From: Hofstenia miamia
Lineage: Eukaryota; Xenacoelomorpha; Acoela; Hofsteniidae
Direction of reading: 5' to 3'
Length of the DNA: 64,000 nucleotides
Assembly (NCBI GenBank): GCA_900660155.1
Contig: CABFPE010000171.1
Location: forward strand, 754,587-818,586
The translations under genes were made by a program, and so were the position numbers. The first letter of the stretch is position 1. Each line of letters opens with the position of its first letter. The notes under the pieces are model-generated. The model was given only the letters and a program-made list of their open reading frames with translations, searched no databases and had not been told where the DNA came from. Of this stretch, positions 11,354-22,695 are shown one piece after another.

Positions 11354-12929
11354 TATATATATACAGTACTGGCCAAAAGTTTGGAAACACTTTCCAAATT
11401 TAGAAATTTTTGTATTTTACAATAAAAAAACGGAATTTAGGAACAATATTATAACACAATTTAGAAACAATATGATAACACCGTGTAGAAAGTAAATAGT
11501 TAATTCAGAAAAGCTCACTAATATTTTGCATGTCCACCATTATTAGCCAAGCACGCAGCAATGAGATTTGACATTGACTCAACCAACTTTCTACAATAAT
11601 CAACAGTAATCTCTGTGCACCATACCACTTCATAGACATTGGAACTTTCTCCTGAATTACTTTGAGGTAGGCCTTGGCTGTGACTGTCTCGTTGTGAGGA
11701 ACAACGTGCAGACCAGCACGCCCATTCGCAGTTATAACACCCCAAATCATCACAGAAGGTGCTGAGCTGACAGTTTGTTGCGTGTACCGTGTGTTGAATC
11801 TTTGGTTTCTTGGTCGTCGAACGTGTGGCCGGTATGATGTAAACTGGCAAATCTTTGATTCGTCACTAAACATTACTGGGATGCCACATCTCAGGGGTGT
11901 GGTGTTAATATTGCCTGTAGAAACGCAACCGGTCTCGAATGTTCTTTGAAGACAATCGGGGTTTGGCTGCCGGTTTGCACGATGGAAGGTCAAAGGTAGT
12001 ATTCAATCGACGCCTAATGGTGCGTGTTGATACATTCTGCACTACCGCGCCTAAATTTGCTTTGACTTCAGGAGATGAAGAGAATGGTTGATTGACGACG
12101 TAACGGTGAATGAGACGGTCAGTCTGAAGGGTTGTCATTTTTGGTCTTCCAGACCGCTTGCGAGAGGAAAAATTGGGCAGTTGCTGATAGCGAGTAACAT
12201 TTCTGAATACCGAAGATACTGACGCCCATTCTTACAGCTATAGCGCGATAATCGTACATCTCCTCGTACAAGAAATGAATTCGAGCACGCTTTGTTAGTG
12301 AAATTTCACTATCACGGACCATATTTCAAACTATAATGATACTGCTTTTTCAGTGAAAGCGTATTGTGTGTAAATGTACAGTTGTGTAAATTTAATTGGC
12401 TAAATGCATCTGTTGTAAATTCTAAGATAAAATTGGGAATTCCAGACATTTTACGAAATTTCCAGAAAATAGCATAAAACACGCTTTAGACAGGTTACTG
12501 TTCCCAAACTTTTGACCAGTACTGTATATATGAAAAAATTTGTGGCATTATTCTAACAATCCAGTTTAAATTAAATTCCAACTAAAGGAGTTTGAGGTTA
12601 TATTTTATTTACTTTAGTTATCAAAGGTTAAATGCAATGAATCCAATATATATTCACAATATGCAATACATGTATTATGTTTTCTACCAATATTTAGAAC
12701 ATTTTTTTAAATTTAGGTCTTTCTTGTGTACTTGGCATGTTGGTGTCCCAACGGTGTATTCTACTTTCTGTGGGCTTGGGAAATTACAATATTTTCTGCT
12801 GACCTTGACAGGTACTTGGTGAACATAACGATGACTACAGTATATTTGAACAGCTGTCTTAATCCAATAATTTATCCTTTAAGCATTAAGCCATTTAGAA
12901 AGGCTATGTTACGTTCAATATTAATATAA
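8044..12929 (+). CDS. Class A (rhodopsin-like) G-protein-coupled receptor, 3 exons, 302 aa
   Basis: Exons are 8044-8463, 10130-10405 and 12717-12929. All introns are phase 0 with GT..AG ends (AAG|GTTAGT, ATT|GTAAGT). Helix markers are in order: GN in TM1 (N37), LAxxD in TM2 (D68), C95 at the top of TM3, DRY at 121-123, W155 in TM4, C170 in loop 2 (disulfide partner of C95), Pro in TM5 (LLPSACF), CWCP at 240-243 in TM6 and NPIIY at 281-285 in TM7, followed by a helix-8 segment PFRKAMLR. The first 22 residues are extracellular with two possible N-glycosylation sites (NNS, NAS) and no signal peptide. The third cytoplasmic loop is short and basic. The overall pattern suits a peptide receptor, but the ligand cannot be named. 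Introns hold only AT-rich DNA and a Tc1 element, so the gene looks functional. The start is the first ATG, at 8044. Confidence 0.87.
8464..10129 (+). other. Receptor intron 1
   Basis: AT-rich intron of 1,666 bp ending TTTAG, with a (TA)n microsatellite at about 8660-8712. No coding exon or nested gene is seen. Confidence 0.7.
11314..11362. repeat. (TA)n microsatellite hosting a Tc1 insertion
   Basis: A TA/CA-interrupted array in receptor intron 2. The Tc1 element begins immediately after it, in keeping with the TA target preference of the family. Confidence 0.8.
11364..12524 (-). mobile_element. Tc1-like transposon, degraded
   Basis: The ends are inverted repeats flanked by TA: left CAGTACTGGCCAAAAGTTTG, right (reverse complement) CAGTACTGGTCAAAAGTTTG. 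Minus-strand frames give, in order, an N-terminal helix-turn-helix region (12119-12322), RTIRRRL with SSKNIRDRLRF (11905-12138), and the catalytic region with FSDESK and SVMIWGVI (11505-11993). The usual DNAPCH box with the second Asp and the C-terminal catalytic residue are not found, and the frame is broken in several places. At 1,161 bp it is shorter than a full Tc1. It lies in intron 2 of the receptor gene, antisense to it. Confidence 0.88.
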
Positions 12930-13833
12930 AAAAAAACTAATTTTTCATATTAAAATTTTCAATATTTAAATTTTTTACAAAATTCTATGTAAAATTGAAA
13001 ATTATAAAATCAAAAAAAACGAAATTGTAAATAATTTTTTTTATTTAAATGTAATGCATTTTTCTTATTTTTGATTTATTGTCTATTTTGAATCCAATAT
13101 TGGCATGCTTCGTTAAGGCTGATTTGAATTGATACTGCTTGCAAAATTATATATTTTCTATTTGGGAGGTGCTAATTTTGTATGAGTAACCTTATTGACT
13201 CTTTATTATTCAATCTGTAAATTCTAAATTTAACATTAGAACTATAGATGTTCAGTCTGAAATCGGTCAGTGTTATTTAGACGTTCACTATCTATGTTTA
13301 TAAAAAAATACATTGAGAAAAATTCACTACATAAATATTATCTCTATTCTTTTTTAAAATGTATTTAATGCAAAACTTAAAAAAATGAATCTTGCATCAA
13401 TAAATAAATGATATAAATAATAATGTTTGGGTATTGGCATTGTAATTACAAAAATACGGGCACTTCAGTTGAGAGAATGGATAGGTTCAGGAACGAGCCT
13501 ACTCGCAAAGCCCCCTAGGAATTTCAACAAATTTAACAATGTTATTGTGAATTTCAACCTATTCAAATAAACAAATGCTTGTATAAATAGAAAGTCTCAT
13601 CATTCTTTTGTATTGGAAGATGTGATCAATTGAAAAAGTGTAATTTTTTACTACTAGTTTGAAAAATTCGCAAATGTTGACTAGATAGAGGTTTGTGTAA
13701 TTTTTCTGAGTGAAATCTTCTGTTAGGATATCCTGGTAAAATTTCATAATTCCAGAAATTGATGTTAACAGAATTGGAAAGTCTATTTCAGGGGTCTCGA
13801 AAAATTTTGATAATCCTGCTATTTCCTATGCAC
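12930..13833. other. Non-coding 3' flank of the receptor gene
   Basis: AT-rich, with many A/T homopolymer runs. No open frame carries a recognisable domain. Confidence 0.6.
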
Positions 13834-14043
13834 CAGTGGCGTAAGCAAGTGGAGAGCATTATGGAATTTCCCCCGTCAGATTTTCAAATTTGATTTTGAC
13901 TGGGTAAAACAAAAAATTTTCTTTAAAAAATAGAAAAATTTACAATCTAAGATCGAGAAATGTATTCTGGGGGTCTATTTTCTCAAAAATTTTAAAAATT
14001 ACTAAAATGTTTCCCCCGGCAGATAATTCTGCGTACGCCCCTG
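13834..14043. mobile_element. 210 bp hAT-type MITE, copy 1
   Basis: The terminal inverted repeats are CAGTGGCGTAAGCAAG (left) and CAGGGGCGTACGCAG (right, reverse complement), the same type as the hAT elements elsewhere in the window. It contains TTTCCCCCGGCAG and AAACAAAAAATTTTCTTT. An inverted, diverged copy lies at about 29090-29300. It has no coding capacity, and no target duplication is obvious. Confidence 0.6.
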
Positions 14044-16523
14044 TTAGGCGTTACAAATTTGAGAATAGTCAGCTTTAATCCGTGCCAATATGCTTTCATC
14101 AGCTGAATGACTCTGGACGCATTATTCAGAGAAATGTTTAATATTATTTTTACTGCATCTAGTAATCTGTATCTGTAGTATGATTTTGCGTACCTGATAA
14201 TTGCCTCATATGTTCATGTTGATTTCCTTCAGCCTTCATAAATAGGCGTTGGACACTGAACTAATGCTTAAGTACAATTCTTCCAAAATTTGATAGAGTT
14301 TATCACATGTCACAATATTCAGAGAAGCATTGGCAAACATTAAACAAAAATGATACCCATATAGCAATGTATTCAAATTGTACTTTCCACTTGATCACAA
14401 AGCAATTTGTGAACTCTGTTAATGTCCAGTCATTACTGCTTCACTATTGTAAAGCTTTGCAATGCAGCAATTTATAAGAACATGAATTTCACATTAATTT
14501 TCCATAATTTGTTTCAGGAAGATTTAGCTTCTAGTTCATTAGCACTTTAGTGAAAGCAAAATATAATAAAAATTTAGAGTTCATCTTTATATAAGATGTA
14601 ATGAGATCTATCAACAACCAAGTAAAAAATCTTGCTCATTGCTAATGATTAAGTGTTAATCAGGAATAATGCTTTATCACATATTTGAGGCCATAATGTG
14701 AAATTTGTGTATGCAAATGAACATTGAGAATATGAGAATATTCAAAAAGTAACTCACATAAATTTGACTTTTAGATATGTCAGCATGCGCCATTTCATAA
14801 ATATGGGGCTATGCCCCTAATAATGCTAATGTCAGTAGGTGTAAGCTTTTGCATGAATTCCAACAAAAAGCTATAGTTTTTAAATGACAAATTAATCAGT
14901 GCTCTTGTATATGCAACAATACCCATTTAAGTAGAAATTAGTTTGTCTACTGCCTAGAATTCATAAAATAATTAGAAGAATATAAAAGAATGTCCTTAGC
15001 AATTGGTAAGATAGCATGGTGCAATAACTTTTTATGGCTGATGAGAAACATCAATCGTACATTTTGTAAAAAATTCTATTTTGAAATTTTGTAAAAATAC
15101 TTAATTGTAGAAGAAGTCATTTTAAGACACTTTTTAGAACTTGTCAATATTCTTCAATTATACCAATATCAGGTGACCATGCATGCTAATAATTACTCAG
15201 GAGAACTTCTGCGTTTTTTCATGAATTCTCTAGCTTCCGGAGATTTATTACAAGGGCATAGTTGCAAAACTTTGATTTGCTATAACAATTAAAGTTAAGG
15301 CTTTCCATCCTGTTGCATTCTTCTTAACATGATTTTTATACCAAAAATTTTTATATTTTTTAAATAATTCAATTTGAACTATTTAGCAGAACAACAGACT
15401 TTTTATGCAAATCATCTCTATTGGTGTAAAAACTAATGTCATTCTAATATTGAATGTTGAAGTAGAAATTTAATGGCATTGACAAGATTGGAATTGAACT
15501 ACTAAAATTCCAGTGCTTTACTGCATAGTTTTCCATTAAACTAGGTGATTTTCTCTTTTATTGATTAAACTGTACATTGTTATGGCTAATCTTGACCCTG
15601 GTATTTATCCACTGAAAAAGTTCTTCTACATGCTTAAATATTTCCAACATTAATCTACAAAATTATTTCCTCCTTTGATAGTTGTCATCCAGGTAAGGAT
15701 GAAGTTGCCATTTATTACGGCTGTGAAACATTTACTTGGTTTTGTTTTGCAGTTTTAGTCAAAATTGTAGTGGTTAGATCTAACTATGATGGTCTCAGTG
15801 TGGAATGGTGCTTACTGCATTGTGAACTTAAGCTTGTGGTTTACATAAATGTTTACTGTGCAACTAATATTATTATAGTATTTGACATAAATGTATTGCA
15901 ACCTATTCAATAGCAGATTGATGACTATGTTTCAAACAAGTAATGTTGGTTGGCCTTAAGAAAGATTGGGTAGTGACATTTCAAAAAACATTTTTAAGAA
16001 GAGCCTGAGCCTTTTCAAAGTTAGTAGTTTCATTAGAAAAATCAAGTGCCAATGATTGGCACTAATAGTTCCAGTTTTCAAGGTTTGTAATTTTACAGCC
16101 TAACTTAATACATCATCAATGATAGAGCAGTCTTGTGAATTACTTAGATTGTCTAATTAGTTTTAGTGTATTCTCTTACTTTAGAAAATGCAATGCCCTA
16201 ACACTGTAGATGCCAGCAACTTTATGCAGCGTATCAATAAGCCACATAAAATATTTGTATTTTTTACAATTAAGTTATTTTTATTTACTCTAGATTTAAT
16301 GGCTCTCCCCAAGAACTTATAATTCATTCTTTGTAGTGAAAATTAATTAGATTAAATTCAACACAATGGTGTTTACTGGGTAATATAATTCAATATCTAC
16401 TGAATTTGAAATTTCAGTTTCTGGCAACATCCTAAAAAATAATGGATAATCACCTTCTGATTTTAGTGCTGTAAATTGTAAATATATTCATTTTTCATTG
16501 AAAAACTTATTTATTTGTATATA
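14044..16523. other. Non-coding, CpG-poor stretch
   Basis: No gene is seen. From about 14.25 kb to the mariner element there are only about six CpG dinucleotides in 2.3 kb, compared with dozens expected. A weak tRNA-like segment lies on the minus strand at about 15485-15550. Confidence 0.5.
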
Positions 16524-17451
16524 CAGGGTGACTCCTTAGTCTTCGTCAATCAAAAATTATTGTTTCAAAACACTCATGAATTGTATGCAGAAACTTATTT
16601 ATGCAAAAGATATTGATCTATCATTCAATTATTTGAAATTCAATTGTTATTATATTTGTGCTATCTCTGGAGGCAGCTTTATTTCATTCTCGCAAATTGC
16701 TAAGAATGGAATTCTTGATCAGTGAGAAAATTACCATAACTGCATGGATCATTTCATTCGAAAATGAAAGCATCGAATTGTGTTGTCAAAAATTTGCTCA
16801 ACGTTACAACAAGCCAGCACCTGCACGAACAACATTAATCAATTGGAAGCAAAAGTTGTTGGAGCATGGATCCCTTGTCTTGGACAGATCTCGCAGTGGA
16901 AGACCTGTCTCTGCGTCTGACGATGATGTAAAAGCGGTTGTATTTGCAGATATAAATGAGGATCCTTACGACTTCGACTCGCAGACTATCAACTGAGCAT
17001 GCTCTTTCTCAAACAACCGTGTGCTGCATTCTGAAAAATGCAGGAATGCATCCCTATAAACCTCACTATTCGCAATTTAGCAATGAAGATGACGATGAAA
17101 GGCAAAGAGAGTTCTGCGAACTAATGTTACAAAAGTTTGCAAATGATTCTGCATTTATTCGGGAATTAACATTCTCAGATGAGTGCGTCTTTGCCTTAAA
17201 TGGTACTGTCAACAAGCACAATGAGCATTACTGGTCAGAAGAAAATCCACGTCGCTGCATCTGTGACCCAGGAAAAACTCTTTCGTTGACTGTCTGGGCT
17301 TGCATCAGCTTCGCTGGTATTATTTCTTTCGACATCAGCAAGGACACGATGAATGGTGAGAGATATTGCATGATTTTAAATGAAAAAGTCGTTCCTTTTT
17401 TCACTCAAAATTTTTATATTTCTAATTGACGAAGACTTATGATTCACCCTG
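16524..17451 (+). mobile_element. Mariner-like (IS630/Tc1-mariner) element, internally truncated
   Basis: TA-flanked inverted repeats of about 27 bp: left CAGGGTGACTCCTTAGTCTT, right (reverse complement) CAGGGTGAATCATAAGTCTT. The plus frames 16658-16996 and 16956-17429 encode a transposase of the group with an N-terminal DUF4817-like helix-turn-helix (CCQKFAQRYN, RTTLINWKQKLLEHGS, RSRSGRPV), then SQTTVCCILKNAGMHPYKP, the first catalytic Asp in LTFSDECVF, and HYWSEENPR. The frame shifts near 16980, and the C-terminal part with the remaining catalytic residues is missing before the right repeat. Confidence 0.85.
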
Positions 17452-17636
17452 TATTTAAAACAATTTTTAAATGCACAAGTAAGAGATATAAGACATTAAA
17501 TTCCATAATTAATGTTTTGTAGACGAATTCATTTAATAATGAATTATTATTATTGCATGTAATTACCATGTTGAATGGCAAAAAAATCATGTATAAGAGT
17601 GAATCAAAACATTTGTTTAATAGCAGAAATATTAGC

Positions 17637-17839
17637 TGTAATAAATTCCGAATATCAACCAGTAATACAAAAGCATAAATTAGCTTTAATTCCTTGCAGT
17701 CAGATTATCACTAATAAAATAAGCAATATGAGAATTACACAGTTACACAAATAAGCACAAGCACCATTAAACATGTAGTGTCATTCCAAAGTAAACATGA
17801 CATCGTACTGAGGCTTGTAAGCAACAACATTTCATCACA
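17637..17839 (-). repeat. 3' LTR of the Gypsy fossil
   Basis: About 203 bp, similar to 29881-30091 (shared words GAATTACACAGTTACACAAA and CATGACATC). On the minus strand it begins TGTGATGAAATG, directly after a polypurine tract, and ends ...CA. It lies at the pol end of the element. Confidence 0.8.
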
Positions 17840-19242
17840 TTCCTCCACCCTTTTTCCCATAATCTAGCCTACTGGGTTCTTTCCTTATTCACTTTGATCA
17901 TCACAACACTGAAATCCCTGATGGAGACAATGGTTGATCATGTTGTTTCAGAGATCTATCAGGTATAGATGCTGGGGTGTCACAAATTGCATTACCTGTA
18001 TCAGGCTCATCTCTTGTCTTTGTCCGGTTTTCAGGAACAATTGTTTGCAAATGTCTATCAGGTTTGGTAGGAAACTGTCATTGAGTAATAACTTCGGACC
18101 AATATTTTCAAAGGTATCAACATCATCTAATTCTGGAGCTACTTCCACAGTTCTTGAGGTGGATGGCGCAATATGATTAGTCGAAACCGTGGAAATCTGT
18201 CCTGAATCATGCTGAATCCGAGCAAAATATGGCGAAATCGTTTCCATGAGGAACACCTTTTCCACAACTGGATCACCTTTTGCTTAAGCATTTCGTTTGA
18301 GATAAACATATCCAGGAGAAAGAAGATAATCAGGGATGGAGATGCCAGCAAGGGATCTTCTTTTGGAACTGAAGAATCTATTATGAGGAGTATTGTTGAT
18401 AGCAGTGCATAATAGACCATGGATACTTGCAAGGGACTCGTGAAGAACTTCTTGCCATTTTGTTTTACATCAGCCTCAATCCTGTTAAAACAAATTGATA
18501 GTTCTCAGCAACGTTCCGTTCAAGCTCTCACATTTATCATTGGAATGTGGCCTGTACAGTGTAGTCCTTGTTTTAGTGTGGCATAATCTATCGAATAACC
18601 ATGTCTGGTCAGAGTAAGAATAAAGATGGACGTAACTAAGACTAAAATATAATAATGATTAAAATGTAAACACATGGTTATGATTGATTATTTGATTTGT
18701 AAATTGTTTTATGCAGTTTTATATTTAAATTTAGCTCGACAGATGGCCAAACAGCGTACGCTAATTACCGCTGACGTTGCGTAATTAAAAGCAGAACCAA
18801 AATACGAGGGAAAATTGTAAACAAGTTGGAGGGGTGGCATTGGTGTATCGTGCAACATTGTGATCAAGTGGTCTATGTAATTTAAAAGACACGCTCAAAA
18901 CGCTCGCTTCGCTCGCCTTTTGAGCTTTTTTTCCCAATGAGTTTAAAATTTATGAAATATTTATATAAATATTTTATACAAAAATTTTTAATTAAATTTA
19001 AATGATAGAAATAAATAAAGATGTGAAAAGTATGGTTTAAGTGGTTCATCTTGGAAATTCTTTGTAACTCATCTAAAGATGAGCTACAAAACTGGAAGGT
19101 TCGTTTCCTGGTTAAATCACAATTCTCAAATATGTTATATTACACTTTTGACAGAGGCCATTCTTGCCTAATGTCATAGTTAATATTTGTAAATTTTTAA
19201 AACATTTGTTTTAAATAATATCATTGTAAACAATATTTTGAA

Positions 19243-21350
19243 AAACTATATAGTAGAGTATATTGCTTTTCTCTATGCGAAATTTAGAGTGGCCATCGTT
19301 AATAATCATGCAGCTATGTTGACTTAAATACCAAAAAACTAAAGATTTGTTCNTGGTTGAATCAAAACTATTTATAAAATTTCTACAAAAAGTACCTGCT
19401 GATTTTAAAATTCAAATGATTCATCTGCCAATATGGCTGTTCATATGTAAGCATTAGTTTGCTCAATTTAATTTGTCAATTATCTCTTGATCAGCTAACA
19501 AGTTTCTTATTTTGACCAATATTAAATCTTAGTTGCATTTTACAAAAATAAACTAAAGTTCATTAACTAAATTTTTTACAATCAATTTCAATTAATAATC
19601 ATTCGACGTTATTCAGCTTTAGTTGCCTTTTTGGATGATGCTACACAAGTCTATACCTATAAAAAATTGGAATTATGATTTTTAGATACTTTGCAACCTG
19701 CCAAAATAGTAAAAAAGTAGACTGTTTTTGAGGCCTTGTTTTAGGCTGAGGCTTAAAGTTAGAATGTTACATTTCAGTCTCAGGTCTGGGAAGCCACTAA
19801 TTATTTCTGAAAACTGCATTGGTTACTTCACACCTATTGCCAGTGTTGCTGTGGACCCCCCTTAAATTTTGTTAAAGGACAATTGTTCCCACATTTCAAC
19901 CCTTCAAGGGTCAGCCAATATTTTGCCAAAATTAATATACATTGGCTGATTAATAGTAGACTATATGATATCTTTCTATGCAAAATTTCGCATTGCCATC
20001 TTTAAGAATCAAGCAGCTATGTTGACTTTAATACCAAAAAACTACAGATTTTTTCACATTTTGTCACCATTTTGNTCATTATTTCTGAAAACTGCATTGC
20101 TTACTTTACACCTACTGCCACTTTTGCTGCGGACCCCCCCTGAAGTTTTTGTAAACAAAAAATTTTGGCCTAATTTTAAAGCCCCAAGGCTCAGCCAATA
20201 TAAGGCCAAAATTAATATACATTGGCTGATTAATAGTAGACTATATGATATTTTTCTATACAAAATTTCGCATTGCCATCTTTAAGAATCAAGCAGCTAT
20301 GTTGACTTTAATACCAAAAAACTACAGATTTTTTCACATTTTGTCACAATTTTGCAGTTTTTTGCCTCTAGCTTCCGTAATTTTTAAGGTATCTATACCA
20401 AATCTTGCCAATTATAACTAAATACATGGCAAAGTGTATACCTATAAAAAATTCCAATTATAGTTCTTAGCTATTGCGCAACCTGCCAAAATAGTCAAAA
20501 AGTAGACTGTTTTTGAGGCCTCATTTTAGGCTCAGGCTTAAAGTTAGAATGTTAAATTTCAGTCTGGGGTCTGGGAAGCCGCTCATTATTTCTGAAAACT
20601 GCATTGGTTACTTTACGCCTATCGCCACTTTTGCTGCGGACCCCCNTTTTAGGCTCAGGCTTAAAGTTAGAATGTTCAATTTCAGTCTGGGGTCTGGGAA
20701 GCCGCTCATTATTTCTGAAAACTGCATTGCTTACTTTACACCTACTGCCACTTTTGCTGCGGACCCCCCTTGAAGTTTTTGTAAACAAAAAATTTTGGCC
20801 TAATTTTAAAGCCCCAAGGCTCAGCCAATATAAGGCCAAAATTAATATACATTGGCTGATTAATAGTAGACAATATGATATCTTTCTATGCAAAATTTCG
20901 CATTGCCATCTTTAATAATCATGCAGCTATGTTGACTTAAATACCAAAAAACTAAAGATTTGTTCACATTTTGTCACAATTTTGCAGTTTTTTCCCTCTA
21001 GCTTCCGTAATTTTTATGGTATCTAAACCAAATCTTGCCAATTATAATTAAATACGTGGCCAAATGTATACCTATAAAAAAATTCCAAATATTGTTTTTA
21101 GCTTTTGTGCAACCTGCCAAAATAGTCAAAAAGTAGACTGTTTTTGAGGCCTCATTTTAGGCTCAGGCTTAAAGTTAGAATGTTGAATTTCAGTCTGGGG
21201 TCTGGGAAGCCGCTCATTATTTCTGAAAACTGCATTGCTTACTTTACACCTACTGCCACTTTTGCTGCGGACCCCCCTTGAAGTTTTTGTAAACAAAAAA
21301 TTTTGGCCTAATTTTAAAGCCCCAAGGCTCAGCCAATATAAGGCCTAAAT
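19243..21350. repeat. Tandem repeat array, unit about 630 bp
   Basis: The segment AATTAATATACATTGGCTGA recurs at about 19931, 20210 and 20840, with a diverged counterpart near 19243. CAAAAAGTAGACTGTTTTTG recurs near 20497 and 21126, giving a period of about 630 bp, with shortened units next to the n characters at 19353, 20075 and 20646. Open frames across the array are only by-products of the repetition. Confidence 0.75.
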
Positions 21351-22078
21351 TTTATTATTTTTAGAAAAATATGCACACTCCTATTTGTAATGTTCACACA
21401 AAATTTCAACCCATTACGATTAAAACTGCACGTGCAAGACGCAAAAAACCAACATTTTCCAGAAATCTTAGAGGTGAAAATTTTGAGGCTAAAAATGGCG
21501 ATTTTTACCCCTTCTAATTTGGCCAATATTGAACCTAGACACTTGAAATTTTGAACATCTCCATTATTATGGAAACAAATCTTACTGCCAAAAAATCAGA
21601 CATTTCGGACTTTTATTCGCTGAGTTCTCAGATAGCAATATTGAAACCCTGTAGGAGGAGCTAAATAAAGCTTCGTAAACGAACCTTAACAAGAATCGAT
21701 CAAAGAGGTACTAGTCGAGTATTTGATTATTTACTAAAGTGCTATAAATATGTTACGATTGTTAAGATGGTTGATGAATGAATTTAGTTTGGATTTACTT
21801 CTTCTCTTGTCAGGTTATTTAATAGATTATGGAAAGGTAAATGTTTAAGCACTAGAGGTAATTGTACAGTGGTTCCCACATACATTTAAAGGAATGCTGG
21901 AGCAGCCTAACAATCAGCCATTCAATGGTGGTGAGGACGATAGCTGCAGTTTTCTCAAAGTGTTTTTAGGTTACAACTAGGGATAGGGATTTTTCTCCGT
22001 TATAGCTTTCCTATTACTCGTTGCTTGTCAGTTATTATGATTCTATTTACTTTGCTCTACATGTTTCTTATTCCATTA

Positions 22079-22210
22079 TTGAATCCAAGTTGTTTATGGT
22101 TTTATATCGTAGTTAGTAATTCAGCATTGAATTTAATTAGCTCATGGTATTGCATTATAGTTATTATTACTTCGGTATTGAATTTAAGTTGCTCATGGTT
22201 TTATATCATA
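22079..22210. repeat. Short tandem repeat, unit about 55-60 bp, three copies
   Basis: Three consecutive units start TTGAATCCAAGTTG, TTGAATTTAATTAG and TTGAATTTAAGTTG, each followed by (C/T)TCATGG or TTTATGG and a TATATC/GCATTATAG segment. The hydrophobic open frame across them (22025-22357) has no family signature. Confidence 0.55.
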
Positions 22211-22589
22211 GACCTTTGGCCGACTTATGCATTCACTTTCTTGCAGACGGCATTGATTGTTTATATGTACAAAGGGCTAGCATGTATTACTATATCTGTA
22301 GGGCTATTATATGTAAGGCTCAAGAACAAGCTAAAGCATTGTGGTTGCGGTATTTGATTATCTTTATGTAGTCATAATAACAAAAACAATCAATGCACTA
22401 AATTCATAGGTAGTCACAAATACACAATCACTGAGTTTCCTATTCACACACTGATCCCGTTAATGGTTTCCACTGCAAAGTTCAAGTGCAAGNGGTAAAT
22501 GTTTAAGCACTAGAGGTAATTGTACAGTGGTTCCCACATACATTTAAAGGAATGCTGGAGCAGCCTAACAATCNGCATACCAAATCAAC

Positions 22590-22695
22590 AACAAAAGTTG
22601 GCGACAAAAGTTGTTCATTCAGATGACAGAAATTGGTGACAAAAGTTGGCGACAAAAGTTGTTCGTTCAGACGACAAAAATCGGCGACAAAAGTT
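22590..22695. repeat. Minisatellite with GGCGACAAAAGTTG units
   Basis: Repeated GGCGACAAAAGTTGTTC(A/G)TTCAGA(T/C)GACA blocks occur two to three times with small changes. Confidence 0.7.

Noticed and set aside
17948-18432. A host gene overlapping the Gypsy 3' end
   Set aside because: The minus-strand frames match the C-terminal end of Gypsy pol and lie directly next to the polypurine tract and LTR.
20513-20915. Overlapping frames on both strands with similar repeated peptides
   Set aside because: They are translations of the ~630 bp tandem repeat and include n characters.
22025-22357. Hydrophobic 110-codon frame resembling a membrane protein
   Set aside because: Its repeats come from a three-copy ~57 bp tandem DNA repeat, and hydrophobicity is expected from AT-rich repeats in this frame; no family signature.
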